Part shown: positions 8,569 through 16,825 of the stretch, one piece after another
Numbering within the stretch: position 1 is the first letter of the stretch
Layout of the letters: each line of letters starts with the position of its first letter
Origin: Rhodoferax sp. OV413
GTDB lineage: Bacteria > Pseudomonadota > Gammaproteobacteria > Burkholderiales > Burkholderiaceae_C
DNA: 34,658 bases
Direction: 5' to 3'
NCBI GenBank assembly: GCA_945885775.1
Contig: CAMCZF010000004.1
Span: forward strand, 1 to 34,658
Notes under the pieces: generated by a model
What the model was told of the DNA's origin: nothing
The model's database searches: none
Seen by the model: the letters and a program-made list of their open reading frames with translations, nothing else
Program-made: the position numbers and the translations under genes

Positions 8569-10194
8569 GTGCCCCGAGTGATCAGAGTTTATCTGTTGCT
8601 GATAGGGTACTGCCTGGCCTGGCTACCTGGTGATGCCGTTGTCGCTCAGACTTTAATCCTTGATTCGCCAGCGTCCAAGGTGTTACCTGCGGTCGCTCAA
8701 GTCGTATCCCAGGACGTATTCGCCCGAATTGCTCAAGGCGATGCCGTGCCAGTCGTTGACATTAATCCGACCGCGACCTCAACGCCAACTTTGACGCCTA
8801 CCTTGAGGCCAATGCCTATTGGGCTATTGCCGCCTACTCCGGCAGCCGAGCCGACTGACTTATTGTCGATCGGTCTGACTGAGGTGGATGCGCGTCCAGT
8901 GGCTTCCTTACAAACTCCGAGTGACCTCTGGGAGCGGATCCGGCGCGGCTTTGCGATGCCCGACCTCAAAAACGACCTGGTTCGCGACCGGGAGCAGTGG
9001 TACAGCATCCGCCCAGATTACATATTCCGCATGGCCGAGCGTTCCCACAAGTACCTGTTCCATATTGTTGAAGAACTGGAGCGGCGCAACATGCCGGGCG
9101 AACTGGCATTACTGCCCTTCGTCGAAAGTGCATTTGATCCACAAGCAGTCTCATCAGCCAAGGCGGCTGGCATTTGGCAGTTCATGCCGGCCACGGGTAA
9201 GCAGTATGCGCTCAAGCAAAATGCCTTTCGTGATGACCGTCGGGACGTTCTGGCGTCTACCCGGGCGGCACTGGACTACTTGCAGAAACTCTATGAGCTG
9301 TTCGGTGACTGGCATTTGGCGTTGGCGGCCTACAACTGGGGCGAGGGCAGTGTCGGCCGGGCGATACTCAAAAACCAGAAAGCTGGCCAACCCAGCCGAT
9401 ATGTCGATCTGGCCATGCCGATGGAAACCCGGTTTTATGTACCCAAGCTTCAAGCCATCAAAAATATCGTTGCCAACCCGCAAGCTTTTGGCACGCAACT
9501 ACCACCCATCCAAAATCACCCTTTTTTTCAAACGGTAGACATCAAACGTGACATAGATGTGGCGCTGGCGGCAAAGCTGGCTGGCGTCAGTGTGAGTGAC
9601 TTCAAGGCTTTGAATCCCTCGGCCAGCCGGCCAGTGATCCTGGCCGGGGGGACGCCCCAAATTCTGTTGCCCTGGGACAATGCGCAGACCTTTCAGGACA
9701 ACCTGGCAGCCTTTGGTGGTGGTCGGCTAGCCAGTTGGACAGTCTGGATGGCGCCGACCAACATGCGGCCCGCCGATGCCGCCAAGCGTGTTGGCATGTC
9801 TGAGTCCGAACTGCGGAATATCAACAGCATCCCACCGAGGATGCTGATCCGGGCAGGCTCAAGTTTGCTGGTGCCGCGCTCCAGTAGCCTGAGCGCGGAT
9901 GTTGCGGAACGTGTGGCAGATCAGGGTCAACTTTCGCTGTCGCCCGAGCAAGTACTTAAACGCAGCGCAGTGAAGGCAGTCAAGGGTGAAACGGTGGCGA
10001 GTCTGGCCAAACGATACCGGGTAAGCCCGGCGGCGATCGCCGAATGGAACAAGGTCAGCGCATCGGCCACCTTCAAAGCCGGCCAGACCGTGGTGCTGTA
10101 CCTGCCGGCACGGGCAGAGCAACGTAAAAAAACGGCTCCAAGGCAAATCACCGCGAAACCGCGCCAAGGCTCAGCCCCGATCGCCAAGCGCTGA
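8569..10194 (+). CDS. mltD: Membrane-bound lytic murein transglycosylase D (SLT domain plus LysM repeats)
   Basis: This enzyme cleaves the MurNAc-GlcNAc bond of peptidoglycan with formation of 1,6-anhydroMurNAc, in the periplasm. Residues 1-27 look like a signal peptide with no obvious lipobox. A Thr/Pro-rich low-complexity spacer lies at about 67-90. The SLT domain spans about 160-290, with the catalytic Glu186 in PFVESAFDP, then GIWQFMPATG and the AYNWGEG motif. Two LysM-like segments follow, near residues 385-435 and 465-515 (VKGETVASLAKRYRVS). The C terminus is basic. The start is a GTG at 8569, or possibly the GTG three codons later. In enterobacteria gloB sits between mltD and yafS, but no gloB is present here. 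Confidence 0.9.
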   Translation: MPRVIRVYLLLIGYCLAWLPGDAVVAQTLILDSPASKVLPAVAQVVSQDVFARIAQGDAVPVVDINPTATSTPTLTPTLRPMPIGLLPPTPAAEPTDLLSIGLTEVDARPVASLQTPSDLWERIRRGFAMPDLKNDLVRDREQWYSIRPDYIFRMAERSHKYLFHIVEELERRNMPGELALLPFVESAFDPQAVSSAKAAGIWQFMPATGKQYALKQNAFRDDRRDVLASTRAALDYLQKLYELFGDWHLALAAYNWGEGSVGRAILKNQKAGQPSRYVDLAMPMETRFYVPKLQAIKNIVANPQAFGTQLPPIQNHPFFQTVDIKRDIDVALAAKLAGVSVSDFKALNPSASRPVILAGGTPQILLPWDNAQTFQDNLAAFGGGRLASWTVWMAPTNMRPADAAKRVGMSESELRNINSIPPRMLIRAGSSLLVPRSSSLSADVAERVADQGQLSLSPEQVLKRSAVKAVKGETVASLAKRYRVSPAAIAEWNKVSASATFKAGQTVVLYLPARAEQRKKTAPRQITAKPRQGSAPIAKR

Positions 10195-10210
10195 GCCTGA
10201 CTGAGGGTGA

Positions 10211-11899
10211 TCAGACCTGCGCCTTGGCGCCCTGCGGTTGGAGGCAGATGAAAGCTTCAAATTCCTTGGCAGCAAGCGGCTCGCTGTACAAGTAACCCTG
10301 AAAAATATTGCAGCCAATGCGGACCAGAAAGTCGCGTTGAGCTACGGTTTCAACGCCTTCGGCAATCACTTGCAGCCCCAAAGAATGGCCCAGGGTCACG
10401 ATGGTGAGTGCAATGGCTGAATCATGGCTGTCAGTCATCACATCAGCGACAAATGACTTGTCAATCTTCAGCTGATCCAACGCGAGTTGTTTCAGATACT
10501 TAAGCGATGAATAACCAGTGCCGAAATCGTCGAGCGAAAAGCCGACACCGTGGGCTTTGAGCGTCGCCATGCTGCGCCGAACGCCCGACAGATCCTGAAT
10601 CAGAACACTCTCGGTCAGTTCAAGCTTCAATCGGTCTGGTCGGGCGTTGGTACGGGCGAGCACATCGAGCACGGCTTCGACAAAACCAGGTAACTGGAAC
10701 TGCTGGGGACTGACATTGACCGCCATCACGAGATGTGCCATCGCAGGGATGGTTGCCCAGCGGGCCAACTCTTGGCAGGCCACACCCAAAACCCAATTGC
10801 CAAGCTCCCGGATCACGCCGATTTGCTCCGCCAACGGAATAAAAATTTCCGCTGGAACCAGGCCCCGCCCGGGAAATGACCAACGCAACAGTGCTTCCGC
10901 GCCAATCATTCCGTACTGCACGTCGAACTGGGCCTGGTAGTGCAAAGACAATTGCTCTCGTTGCACCGCATGGCGCAACTCGTTGCCCATCCACGCCTGG
11001 TCATCCACCATCTTCTGCATGCCGGTGTCAAAAAACCGGTAGGTGTTTTTTCCAGCACTTTTGGCCTGGTACATCGCCATATCGGCATGGCGCATCAATT
11101 CATCCGCCGTCGTCGGCAGTTGGCCAAATAAATTAATTCCAACGCTAGCGTTCGCACGGTACTGAAGGGACTGGCTCTGAAAAGGCTCCGCCAACAGTGC
11201 TGCGATCTTGTGGTAGACGGTCTCGGCGTTGGCTGCTGCCTCTGCAGGATCAGAGCCTAGGGTTTGCAACAGGAGCACAAATTCATCGCCGCCAAATCGG
11301 GCGATGGTGTCCGCTTCACGCACGCAGGTTTGCAACCGTTCGGCCACTTCCAACAACAGTTGGTCACCCTGTGCATGACCACCGGGATCATTAACGTCCT
11401 TGAAGTTGTCAAGATCAATGAACATCAGGCCACAGTAGACCGGGTGCCGGGCACAGGCCGCCAGGGTCTGCTGCAGCCGGTCCATCAGCAGGGTGCGATT
11501 GGCCAATCCGGTCAGCGCATCATGGTAAGCCAGATGCTCGATCTCAGCGCTGGTCCGCGGCCGACGCGACAGGTCACTCTGCACAAACACCCACGGTGTC
11601 TTGGCGTCTGTGGCACTTAGGATCGGCGCCATGTCGATGCCAGTCCAAAAAGGTCGCCCGTCCTGGGCATAGTTCATCTGCTCGGAGCGCGCCGGTTCGC
11701 CGCGCGCCATAGCCTGCTCCAAGCGGTTCAGTTCATCGCGGTCGGTTTCTTCACCATGCAGCAGGTTGCAGGGTTGACCCAGAGCCTGCTGGCGGCTGTA
11801 GCCCGTCAGACGGACGAACGCCTCGTTCACAAACACAATGCGAGGCCAGCCAGCATGGGGAGCCCACGCCTCGGTGATCATCACCAGATCATTGTTCAC
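10211..11899 (-). CDS. PAS-GGDEF-EAL signalling protein (cyclic-di-GMP turnover)
   Basis: This is a 562-residue cytoplasmic sensor with no membrane segment. A PAS domain (about 5-115) contains RIVFVNEAFVRLTGYS and a PAC-like end. The GGDEF domain has an intact active site at 203-207 (RFGGDEF) and an inhibitory RxxD site five residues upstream (Arg194/Asp197). The EAL domain has EALLRW (334-339), NVSPQQF, LELTES, DDFGTGYSS (456-464) and EGVET, so the phosphodiesterase residues also look complete. It may therefore do both reactions or switch between them. The start is a GTG at 11899 with GAGG 6 bases upstream. Only five codons separate it from an in-frame stop, so the PAS domain has no room for an N-terminal cap. 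It lies 18 bp after the MAPEG-like gene. Confidence 0.92.
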   Translation of the reverse strand: MNNDLVMITEAWAPHAGWPRIVFVNEAFVRLTGYSRQQALGQPCNLLHGEETDRDELNRLEQAMARGEPARSEQMNYAQDGRPFWTGIDMAPILSATDAKTPWVFVQSDLSRRPRTSAEIEHLAYHDALTGLANRTLLMDRLQQTLAACARHPVYCGLMFIDLDNFKDVNDPGGHAQGDQLLLEVAERLQTCVREADTIARFGGDEFVLLLQTLGSDPAEAAANAETVYHKIAALLAEPFQSQSLQYRANASVGINLFGQLPTTADELMRHADMAMYQAKSAGKNTYRFFDTGMQKMVDDQAWMGNELRHAVQREQLSLHYQAQFDVQYGMIGAEALLRWSFPGRGLVPAEIFIPLAEQIGVIRELGNWVLGVACQELARWATIPAMAHLVMAVNVSPQQFQLPGFVEAVLDVLARTNARPDRLKLELTESVLIQDLSGVRRSMATLKAHGVGFSLDDFGTGYSSLKYLKQLALDQLKIDKSFVADVMTDSHDSAIALTIVTLGHSLGLQVIAEGVETVAQRDFLVRIGCNIFQGYLYSEPLAAKEFEAFICLQPQGAKAQV

Positions 11900-11917
11900 C
11901 TCAAGCCTCGTCGGCAG

Positions 11918-12331
11918 TTAGACGCGCCAACCAAGCATCAATATGGCGATATTGACCGCCAGAGCCAGCACCCAAATCAGGCTGCGCACGGTCGCCCACC
12001 CTCCCACATAACTGCCGATATAAGCCAACCGTAGCGTAATAAATACCAAGGCTAGGGCGTCGATGCGGCTTTGCGGGGCCGCTAACTGCTGGGCAATGAG
12101 CACCGCAGCAATGAAAAAGGGCAAGGCTTCAAAGCTGTTGGCCTGGGCAGCGTTGGCACGGGCGCGCCAACCTGCTTGAACAGCAAGCCAGGCCCTTGGG
12201 TTGCCGTTGTCATAACCACCATCCCGTCGTGACTTGCCGATAGCACCTGATTTGGCGATGCCTGCACAGACGACAGGTAACAATGCAGCCACCAAGACAC
12301 ACCAGTGGGCCAGGGAGAATTGGGTCGTCAT
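11918..12331 (-). CDS. MAPEG-family membrane protein
   Basis: The 137-residue protein has four hydrophobic segments (about 8-28, 68-86, 91-110 and 113-133). The loop sequence RANAAQANSFEALPFF between the first and second segments matches bacterial members of the MAPEG superfamily, whose eukaryotic members act in eicosanoid and glutathione metabolism. The bacterial function is generally unknown, and I do not assign one. It precedes the PAS-GGDEF-EAL gene by 18 bp and may be co-transcribed with it. A TGT-TATAAA extended -10-like box sits upstream. Confidence 0.8.
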   Translation of the reverse strand: MTTQFSLAHWCVLVAALLPVVCAGIAKSGAIGKSRRDGGYDNGNPRAWLAVQAGWRARANAAQANSFEALPFFIAAVLIAQQLAAPQSRIDALALVFITLRLAYIGSYVGGWATVRSLIWVLALAVNIAILMLGWRV

Positions 12332-12357
12332 GGTGCGTGTGAATCCAAAAACATCAG

Positions 12358-12363
12358 TTTATA
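12358..12363 (-). promoter_or_regulatory. Possible extended -10 box for the MAPEG-like gene
   Basis: On the minus strand TATAAA is preceded by TGT, giving an extended -10 pattern 26 bp before the ATG at 12331. The -35 region (GCACAG) is poor. It lies in the 54-bp gap after recR and would give a separate transcript for the MAPEG-like and PAS-GGDEF-EAL genes. Confidence 0.35.
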
Positions 12364-12385
12364 ACAGCCGATCCGCATCGCTGTG

Positions 12386-12976
12386 CTAGCGCCGATCGAC
12401 CAAGGCATGGGCGATTGTGCCCAGGTCCACGTATTCCAGTTCGCTGCCGGCCGGCACACCGCGCGCCAGCCGGGTCAAGTTCAAACCCCGAGACTTGAGC
12501 GCCTCGCTGATGACATGCGCCGTCGCCTCGCCTTCTGCAGTAAAGTTGGTGGCCAGAATCACTTCTTGGACCAGGCCGTCACAAGCCCGGTCAAACAGTT
12601 TTTTCAGGCCGATGTCCTTGGGGCCAATGCCATCCAGCGGGCTGAGGCGGCCCATCAGAACAAAATAAAGACCGCGATAGGCCCCGGTTCGTTCCACCGC
12701 CGACTGATCGGCCGGGGTCTCGACAACGCAAAGTTTGGCCGCGTCACGTTGCGCATCAAGACAAGTCGCGCAGACCAAGCTCTGCGTGAAGGTATGGCAG
12801 CGTTCGCAATGGCAAACCTGTTCAGCGGCCTCGGCCAGAGCTCGGGACAGCGTCAGGGCACCGGTACGGTCATGCTGCAGCAAGTGAAAAGCCATGCGCG
12901 AAGCCGACTTGACGCCTACTCCTGGCAACCGGCGTAAGGCCTGAACCAAGGCCTCTAGCGCGTTGGCATCAGCCAC
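12386..12976 (-). CDS. recR: Recombination mediator RecR
   Basis: RecR works with RecF/RecO to load RecA on gapped DNA. The 196-residue protein shows the N-terminal helix-hairpin-helix ([17 protein letters not shown]), the four-cysteine zinc finger (CERC ... CATC at about 57-72), the Toprim core starting [14 protein letters not shown], and the conserved [19 protein letters not shown]. Length and motif order are normal. It lies 14 bp downstream of ybaB, the conserved bacterial arrangement dnaX-ybaB-recR. Confidence 0.97.
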   Translation of the reverse strand: MADANALEALVQALRRLPGVGVKSASRMAFHLLQHDRTGALTLSRALAEAAEQVCHCERCHTFTQSLVCATCLDAQRDAAKLCVVETPADQSAVERTGAYRGLYFVLMGRLSPLDGIGPKDIGLKKLFDRACDGLVQEVILATNFTAEGEATAHVISEALKSRGLNLTRLARGVPAGSELEYVDLGTIAHALVDRR

Positions 12977-12990
12977 GGCTTTATCGCAGC

Positions 12991-13323
12991 TCAGAACGGG
13001 AACTTCATGCCGCCGGGCAGACCTGGCATGCCAGCTGTGAGCTTGCCCATTTTTTCAGCGGAGGTTTCCTCGGCCTTGCGCACGGCCGCATTGAACGCGG
13101 CAGCGACCAGGTCCTCGAGCATGTCTTTGTCCTCTGCCAGCAAGCTCGGGTCAATCGTCACGCGCTTGACATCGTGTTTGCAGGTCATAGTGACCTTGAC
13201 CAGGCCAGCGCCAGACTCGCCGCTGACCTCAATGAAGCCGAGCTCATCTTGGGCTTTCTTCATGTTGTCCTGCATGGCCTGGGCCTGCTTCATGAGACCA
13301 GCGAGTTGACCTTTGTTGAACAT
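12991..13323 (-). CDS. ybaB: YbaB/EbfC nucleoid-associated protein
   Basis: YbaB/EbfC is a small dimeric DNA-binding protein found between dnaX and recR in most bacteria. The 110-residue form begins [18 protein letters not shown] and ends in a Gly/Pro-rich tail (LPGGMKFPF), both typical of the family. I choose the ATG at 13323 because AAGGAA lies just upstream and the longer open frame back to 13416 runs through a hairpin. The gene follows dnaX by 89 bp. That gap holds an intrinsic-terminator-like structure, so its expression relative to dnaX may be attenuated. Confidence 0.95.
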   Translation of the reverse strand: MFNKGQLAGLMKQAQAMQDNMKKAQDELGFIEVSGESGAGLVKVTMTCKHDVKRVTIDPSLLAEDKDMLEDLVAAAFNAAVRKAEETSAEKMGKLTAGMPGLPGGMKFPF

Positions 13324-13353
13324 GGTATTCCTTGGGTGGTGATAGGTTGGGTT

Positions 13354-13379
13354 AAAAAAGCCCTGCCGGTACGTCAGGG
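13354..13379 (-). terminator. Intrinsic-terminator-like hairpin between dnaX and ybaB
   Basis: Read on the minus strand, CCCTG pairs with CAGGG around a 9-base centre that can add two further C-G pairs, directly followed by C and six T residues. This is a short but recognisable rho-independent terminator. It lies inside what is normally one operon, so it may act as a partial terminator after dnaX. Confidence 0.6.
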
Positions 13380-13412
13380 TCCGATGCCGACCGCAGCCGT
13401 CGGTTCCCCAGT

Positions 13413-15236
13413 TCAACCCGGCTTGATGCTGCCTGGCACGATTTTCGCCCCAAAATCCCGCATCATCGACTGCACAAACGGATCATCAAAAATGATTTTT
13501 TCGGCCGCCAGCTGGCGCTCGGCAGCAACAGCTGCGTTGCGGCGGGCCGGGCTGTCGCCGACCCGGCCCACTTCGACCACCAGTCGTACGGCATGACCGG
13601 CCCCCTGCAAGGCTGCAGCGAGTCGGTCACGCGTGCCGGGCTGGTTGAGTGATTCGCGTTCTACCCGAAGCAGCCACTGGTCAGTGTCGCGTGCCACCAG
13701 CTGCGACTGCAGCGCCAGTTCACGCACCAGGGCCGCAATCGCCTCCTGCTCAATCAGCTGCTGCACCAGGGCATGCCAAAACGCCCCGTCCTCGGTGGGT
13801 ACCAGCGCGGGTGATTTCGGCGTGATCACAGCTTCAGCACGTGAATCAGCCTGTACGCGAACCGGTATTGCTTCAATATTTGTAGCTAACACCTGAGTAT
13901 CCACGGGGCCTAGGGCAGGATTTGACAAAAAAGTGGACAAAGGACGCGCACCTGAAGCAGCACTGAGAACGGGCAGTTGCTGACCTGGCCTAAACGCGGG
14001 CTTCACCGCTATTGGAGTCACAGAAAATTGAACCGGATCCGCCACCAACAGCGTGACCGCAGCGATGGATGGGGCTGCAGATGTGGGTTCAAACCCCAGT
14101 TTTAGAGTTTTTTTTTCCGGCTCCGCTGTTGCAGCGCCCCGCGGCTTGAACGCAAGCAGGCGCAAAAGCACCATGGTCAGCGCCGCATATTCGTCAGGCG
14201 CCAAGCCCAGTTCGCCACGGCCGTGCAGGCACAGGCTGTACAGCAGTTGGGTTTCGTCGGCAGGCATGGCTAGCGCCAGGACAGCGAGTTCAGCCGCTTC
14301 CGGGTCGGTCTCGTCGGCTTCACTGGGCACGGCCTGCAATACCGCCATACGTTGCAACACCGTGGCCATGTCTTCCAGGGTGGCCGCAGCGCTCAAACCG
14401 TGCAGACGCAATGCCTCTGAGGTTTGCACCACGGCCTTGCCATCACTTTGCGCAAGCGCCTGCAACAGGTTGAAAACATAGCTGCGGTCAACGCTGCCCA
14501 GCATCTGACGCACGGTGGGTTCCTGCAGCCGACCGGCACCAAAAGCAATCGCCTGATCGGTCAGGCTTAAAGCATCACGCATGGAGCCGCGCGCGGCACG
14601 CGACAACAGCCGCAATGATTGGGCGTCGGCATCCACTGCTTCAGCCTTCAGCACAAGCTGCAAGTGCTCACGGATGGTCTCAGGCGCCATCGGTCGCAAA
14701 TTAAATTGCAAACAACGGGACAACACAGTCACGGGCACCTTCTGCGGGTCCGTGGTAGCCAGCACAAATTTCAGGTAATCGGGCGGCTCTTCCAGTGTCT
14801 TCAACATGGCATTGAAGGCCGTGTTGCTGAGCATGTGCACCTCGTCAATCATGAAAACCTTGAAGCGCCCCTGTACCGGCTTGTAGACGGCCTGCTCCAA
14901 CAATGCCTGCACTTCGTCCACCCCACGGTTGGAGGCAGCATCCAACTCGGTGTAATCGATAAAGCGACCGCTGTCGATGTCGGTACAGGCCTGGCATACA
15001 CCGCAGGGTGTCGCTGTGATGCCGCCCTGCCCGTCTGGCCCCTGACAATTGAGCGACTTGGCCAAAATGCGCGACACCGTGGTTTTGCCGACGCCGCGGG
15101 TACCGGTGAACAGGTAAGCATGGTGCAGACGCTGTGTCGTCAGCGCATTGCCAAGCGCCTGCACCACATGGTCCTGCCCCACCATTTCGGTGAAATTGCG
15201 AGGCCGGTATTTGCGGGCGAGCACAAGGTAAGACAT
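13413..15236 (-). CDS. dnaX: DNA polymerase III tau (and probably gamma) subunit DnaX
   Basis: DnaX is the clamp-loader ATPase, and tau also tethers the core polymerases and DnaB. The 607-residue protein has Walker A GTRGVGKT (45-52), the zinc module starting at Cys64 with CGVCQAC, the DEVHML Walker B and the SRC motif LSRCLQF. Domain III ends near residue 365. A variable Pro/Ala-rich linker follows, then the tau-specific C-terminal domain. A run of nine A residues in the mRNA covers codons 374-377 (GAA AAA AAA ACT), exactly where gamma ends in other bacteria. Both alternative frames reach a stop within a few codons, so a short gamma form is likely. No Shine-Dalgarno precedes the ATG. TAGAAT about 7 bp upstream could give a leaderless or near-leaderless mRNA. 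Confidence 0.96.
   Translation of the reverse strand: MSYLVLARKYRPRNFTEMVGQDHVVQALGNALTTQRLHHAYLFTGTRGVGKTTVSRILAKSLNCQGPDGQGGITATPCGVCQACTDIDSGRFIDYTELDAASNRGVDEVQALLEQAVYKPVQGRFKVFMIDEVHMLSNTAFNAMLKTLEEPPDYLKFVLATTDPQKVPVTVLSRCLQFNLRPMAPETIREHLQLVLKAEAVDADAQSLRLLSRAARGSMRDALSLTDQAIAFGAGRLQEPTVRQMLGSVDRSYVFNLLQALAQSDGKAVVQTSEALRLHGLSAAATLEDMATVLQRMAVLQAVPSEADETDPEAAELAVLALAMPADETQLLYSLCLHGRGELGLAPDEYAALTMVLLRLLAFKPRGAATAEPEKKTLKLGFEPTSAAPSIAAVTLLVADPVQFSVTPIAVKPAFRPGQQLPVLSAASGARPLSTFLSNPALGPVDTQVLATNIEAIPVRVQADSRAEAVITPKSPALVPTEDGAFWHALVQQLIEQEAIAALVRELALQSQLVARDTDQWLLRVERESLNQPGTRDRLAAALQGAGHAVRLVVEVGRVGDSPARRNAAVAAERQLAAEKIIFDDPFVQSMMRDFGAKIVPGSIKPG
14083..14116 (-). promoter_or_regulatory. 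Candidate dnaX slippage / frameshift signal
   Basis: The plus strand has nine T at 14108-14116, read as nine A in dnaX mRNA. Nine bases later a hairpin can form (TGGG ... CCCA, 14098-14083). Adding one A, or a -1 ribosomal shift, leads after Asn-Ser-Lys-Thr-Gly-Val to TGA, giving about 382 residues. Losing one A leads to Leu then TAA, about 377 residues. In Thermus dnaX, nine A residues cause transcriptional slippage that makes gamma; E. coli uses a ribosomal shift at A6G. Confidence 0.6.
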
Positions 15237-15276
15237 GGCTTGATTCTACGACCCGTGTCGGCTAGCACGTGGCGTC

Positions 15277-15304
15277 CTGAAACCAGGCCACACGGCCTTA
15301 CAAT
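15277..15304 (+). promoter_or_regulatory. Promoter of the SRP RNA gene
   Basis: A -10 box TACAAT (15299-15304) ends 7 bases before the predicted 5' end of the SRP RNA at 15312. A -35-like CTGAAA (15277-15282) lies 16 bp upstream of it. Spacing and the match of the start to the RNA's first base pair support it. Confidence 0.6.
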
Positions 15305-15311
15305 CACCTGT

Positions 15312-15404
15312 GACGGGCCTTCCCGCATGGTAAAGCGGCCAACCGGGTCAGGTGGGGAACCAAGCAGCCCTAACTGTGGAGCCAGTGCCGGGGTCAGGCT
15401 CGTC
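15312..15404 (+). ncRNA. ffs: 4.5S RNA of the signal recognition particle
   Basis: This is the small bacterial SRP RNA, which binds Ffh and targets membrane-protein ribosomes to the Sec translocon. It was recognised from the conserved core: GGTCAGGT, a GGAA tetraloop closed by GG/CC, then AAGCAGCC, and downstream GTGCCGGGGTCAGG. The 5' end GACGGGCC pairs fully with the 3' end GGCTCGTC (one G-U pair), giving a closed rod of about 93 nt, close to the usual size of about 100 nt. It is divergent from dnaX, a common genomic position for ffs. The remaining sequence to 15538 shows no gene. Confidence 0.92.
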
Positions 15405-15538
15405 AACCTTCAATTCGTTTTCGGACAACGAGTTGTGACCAAACCCATTGATAAAGCCATCGGGATTGGCTCTGAGCCGTCACAGGTGTCCAAAATCTAG
15501 GCGGGCCGTGCCCTCAGAAGGCAAAGCAACTCCTTGAT

Positions 15539-15566
15539 AGCCGCCCCTATTCAGCCGCCCCTATTC
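15539..15566. repeat. Perfect 14-bp tandem duplication at the end of the flavoprotein gene
   Basis: AGCCGCCCCTATTC occurs twice in a row (15539-15552 and 15553-15566). The second copy contains the last codons of the flavoprotein gene, and the stop codon (15551-15553) spans the junction. The first copy is downstream of the stop. Confidence 0.9.
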
Positions 15567-16825
15567 AACCAGGTCAGTACTCCCTGCCCAGCTCGTCGGC
15601 CCGTTGCGAGGCAGGCGGTCAGCAAGTAACCGCCCGTTGGCGCTTCCCAGTCAAGCATTTCACCGGCGCAGAAAACGCCGGGAAGTACACCGACCATCAA
15701 TTCGGTGTCCAGTGCTTCAAATCGCACACCACCGGCGCTGCTAATCGCCTCATCAATCGGGCGAGGTGTCGCGAGCTCAATGGGCAAGGCCTTGATGGCG
15801 GCGGCCAAGGTTGCGGGATCCTGCAACTGCGCCTTGGTCAGGCACTCGTGAAGCACAGCCATTTTGATACCGTCCAAGCCAAGGCGACTTTTAAGGTGGC
15901 TTGACAATGACCGTGAGCCCCGTGGGTGGCCGACCTCAGACATAACCCGCTCCTCGTTCAGATCCGGCAACAGGTCTAGCTTGAACTCGGCTCGCCCGTC
16001 CCGCAGGATGCCTTCCCGCAACAGACTAGAGGCGGCATAAATCAGGCTGCCTTCTACCCCTGTGGCGGTGGCCACGAACTCACCCTTGCGCCGAAATGCA
16101 GGACCCGACAGCGGCGTCACTTCTATCGCCACCGATTTGAAAGCCTGCCCAGCAAAGCGGTCTCTGAAAAAAGGGGTCCATCCTCCGGTCCTGTCAAAGC
16201 CGCAGTTGCTGGGCCGCAGTGGCGCGACCGACACACCACAAGCCGACAAATTGGGAACCCACGCGCCGTCGGACCCGAGCCGGGCCCAGCTGGCCCCACC
16301 CAACGCAAGTACCACGGCGTCGCCAGTCACTTGCACCTGCCCCGCTGGGGTGGCGAACACCAATGCGATGTCGTTCCCATCAGACTGCGCCAATGCGCCA
16401 GTCCAACGGTGGCGCATGTGAAACCGCACGCCCAAACCGCTCGCAGGGTGCCGCAACCGCTGCAGCCAGGCGCGCAACAGGGGCGCCGCCTTCATATCGG
16501 TCGGGAAGACTCGCCCCGAACTGCCAACAAAAGTGCTGACCCCCAGCGCACTTGCCCAGTTACGCAGCGCGGCTGGACCAAAGGCGTTCAGCAACGGTGT
16601 CAGCGCGACCTGGCGCACACCAAACCGACTTTCAAACCGGTCGATTGGCTCTGAGTGGGTGAGGTTGAGTCCCCCTTTTCCTGCCAGCAGAAACTTGCGC
16701 CCGACTGAGGGCATGGCATCAAACAGTTCCACGGCCACGCCGGCGGCGGAAAGCACTTCGGCGGCCATTAATCCAGCCGGGCCGCCACCGACCACCAGCA
16801 CTTTGCGCGGTTTGTCAGAACTCAT
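15551..16825 (-). CDS. HI0933/BaiN-like FAD-dependent oxidoreductase (TIGR03862-type)
   Basis: The 424-residue flavoprotein begins with an FAD-binding dinucleotide motif VVGGGPAGLMAAEVL (11-25) and an ELFD end of beta-2. Next comes the family signature GRKFLLAGKGGLNLTHSE (about 42-59). The C-terminal FAD contact has GGVRFEALD and PGVFCAGEMLDWEAPTGGYLL. These are hallmarks of the HI0933/YhiN/BaiN family, and the length fits. The physiological substrate is not known for most members. Its start overlaps the 3' end of addA by 11 bp, just after an A8 tract that forms part of a purine-rich ribosome-binding region. It is therefore probably the last gene of an addB-addA transcript. Confidence 0.9.
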   Translation of the reverse strand: MSSDKPRKVLVVGGGPAGLMAAEVLSAAGVAVELFDAMPSVGRKFLLAGKGGLNLTHSEPIDRFESRFGVRQVALTPLLNAFGPAALRNWASALGVSTFVGSSGRVFPTDMKAAPLLRAWLQRLRHPASGLGVRFHMRHRWTGALAQSDGNDIALVFATPAGQVQVTGDAVVLALGGASWARLGSDGAWVPNLSACGVSVAPLRPSNCGFDRTGGWTPFFRDRFAGQAFKSVAIEVTPLSGPAFRRKGEFVATATGVEGSLIYAASSLLREGILRDGRAEFKLDLLPDLNEERVMSEVGHPRGSRSLSSHLKSRLGLDGIKMAVLHECLTKAQLQDPATLAAAIKALPIELATPRPIDEAISSAGGVRFEALDTELMVGVLPGVFCAGEMLDWEAPTGGYLLTACLATGRRAGQGVLTWLNRGG

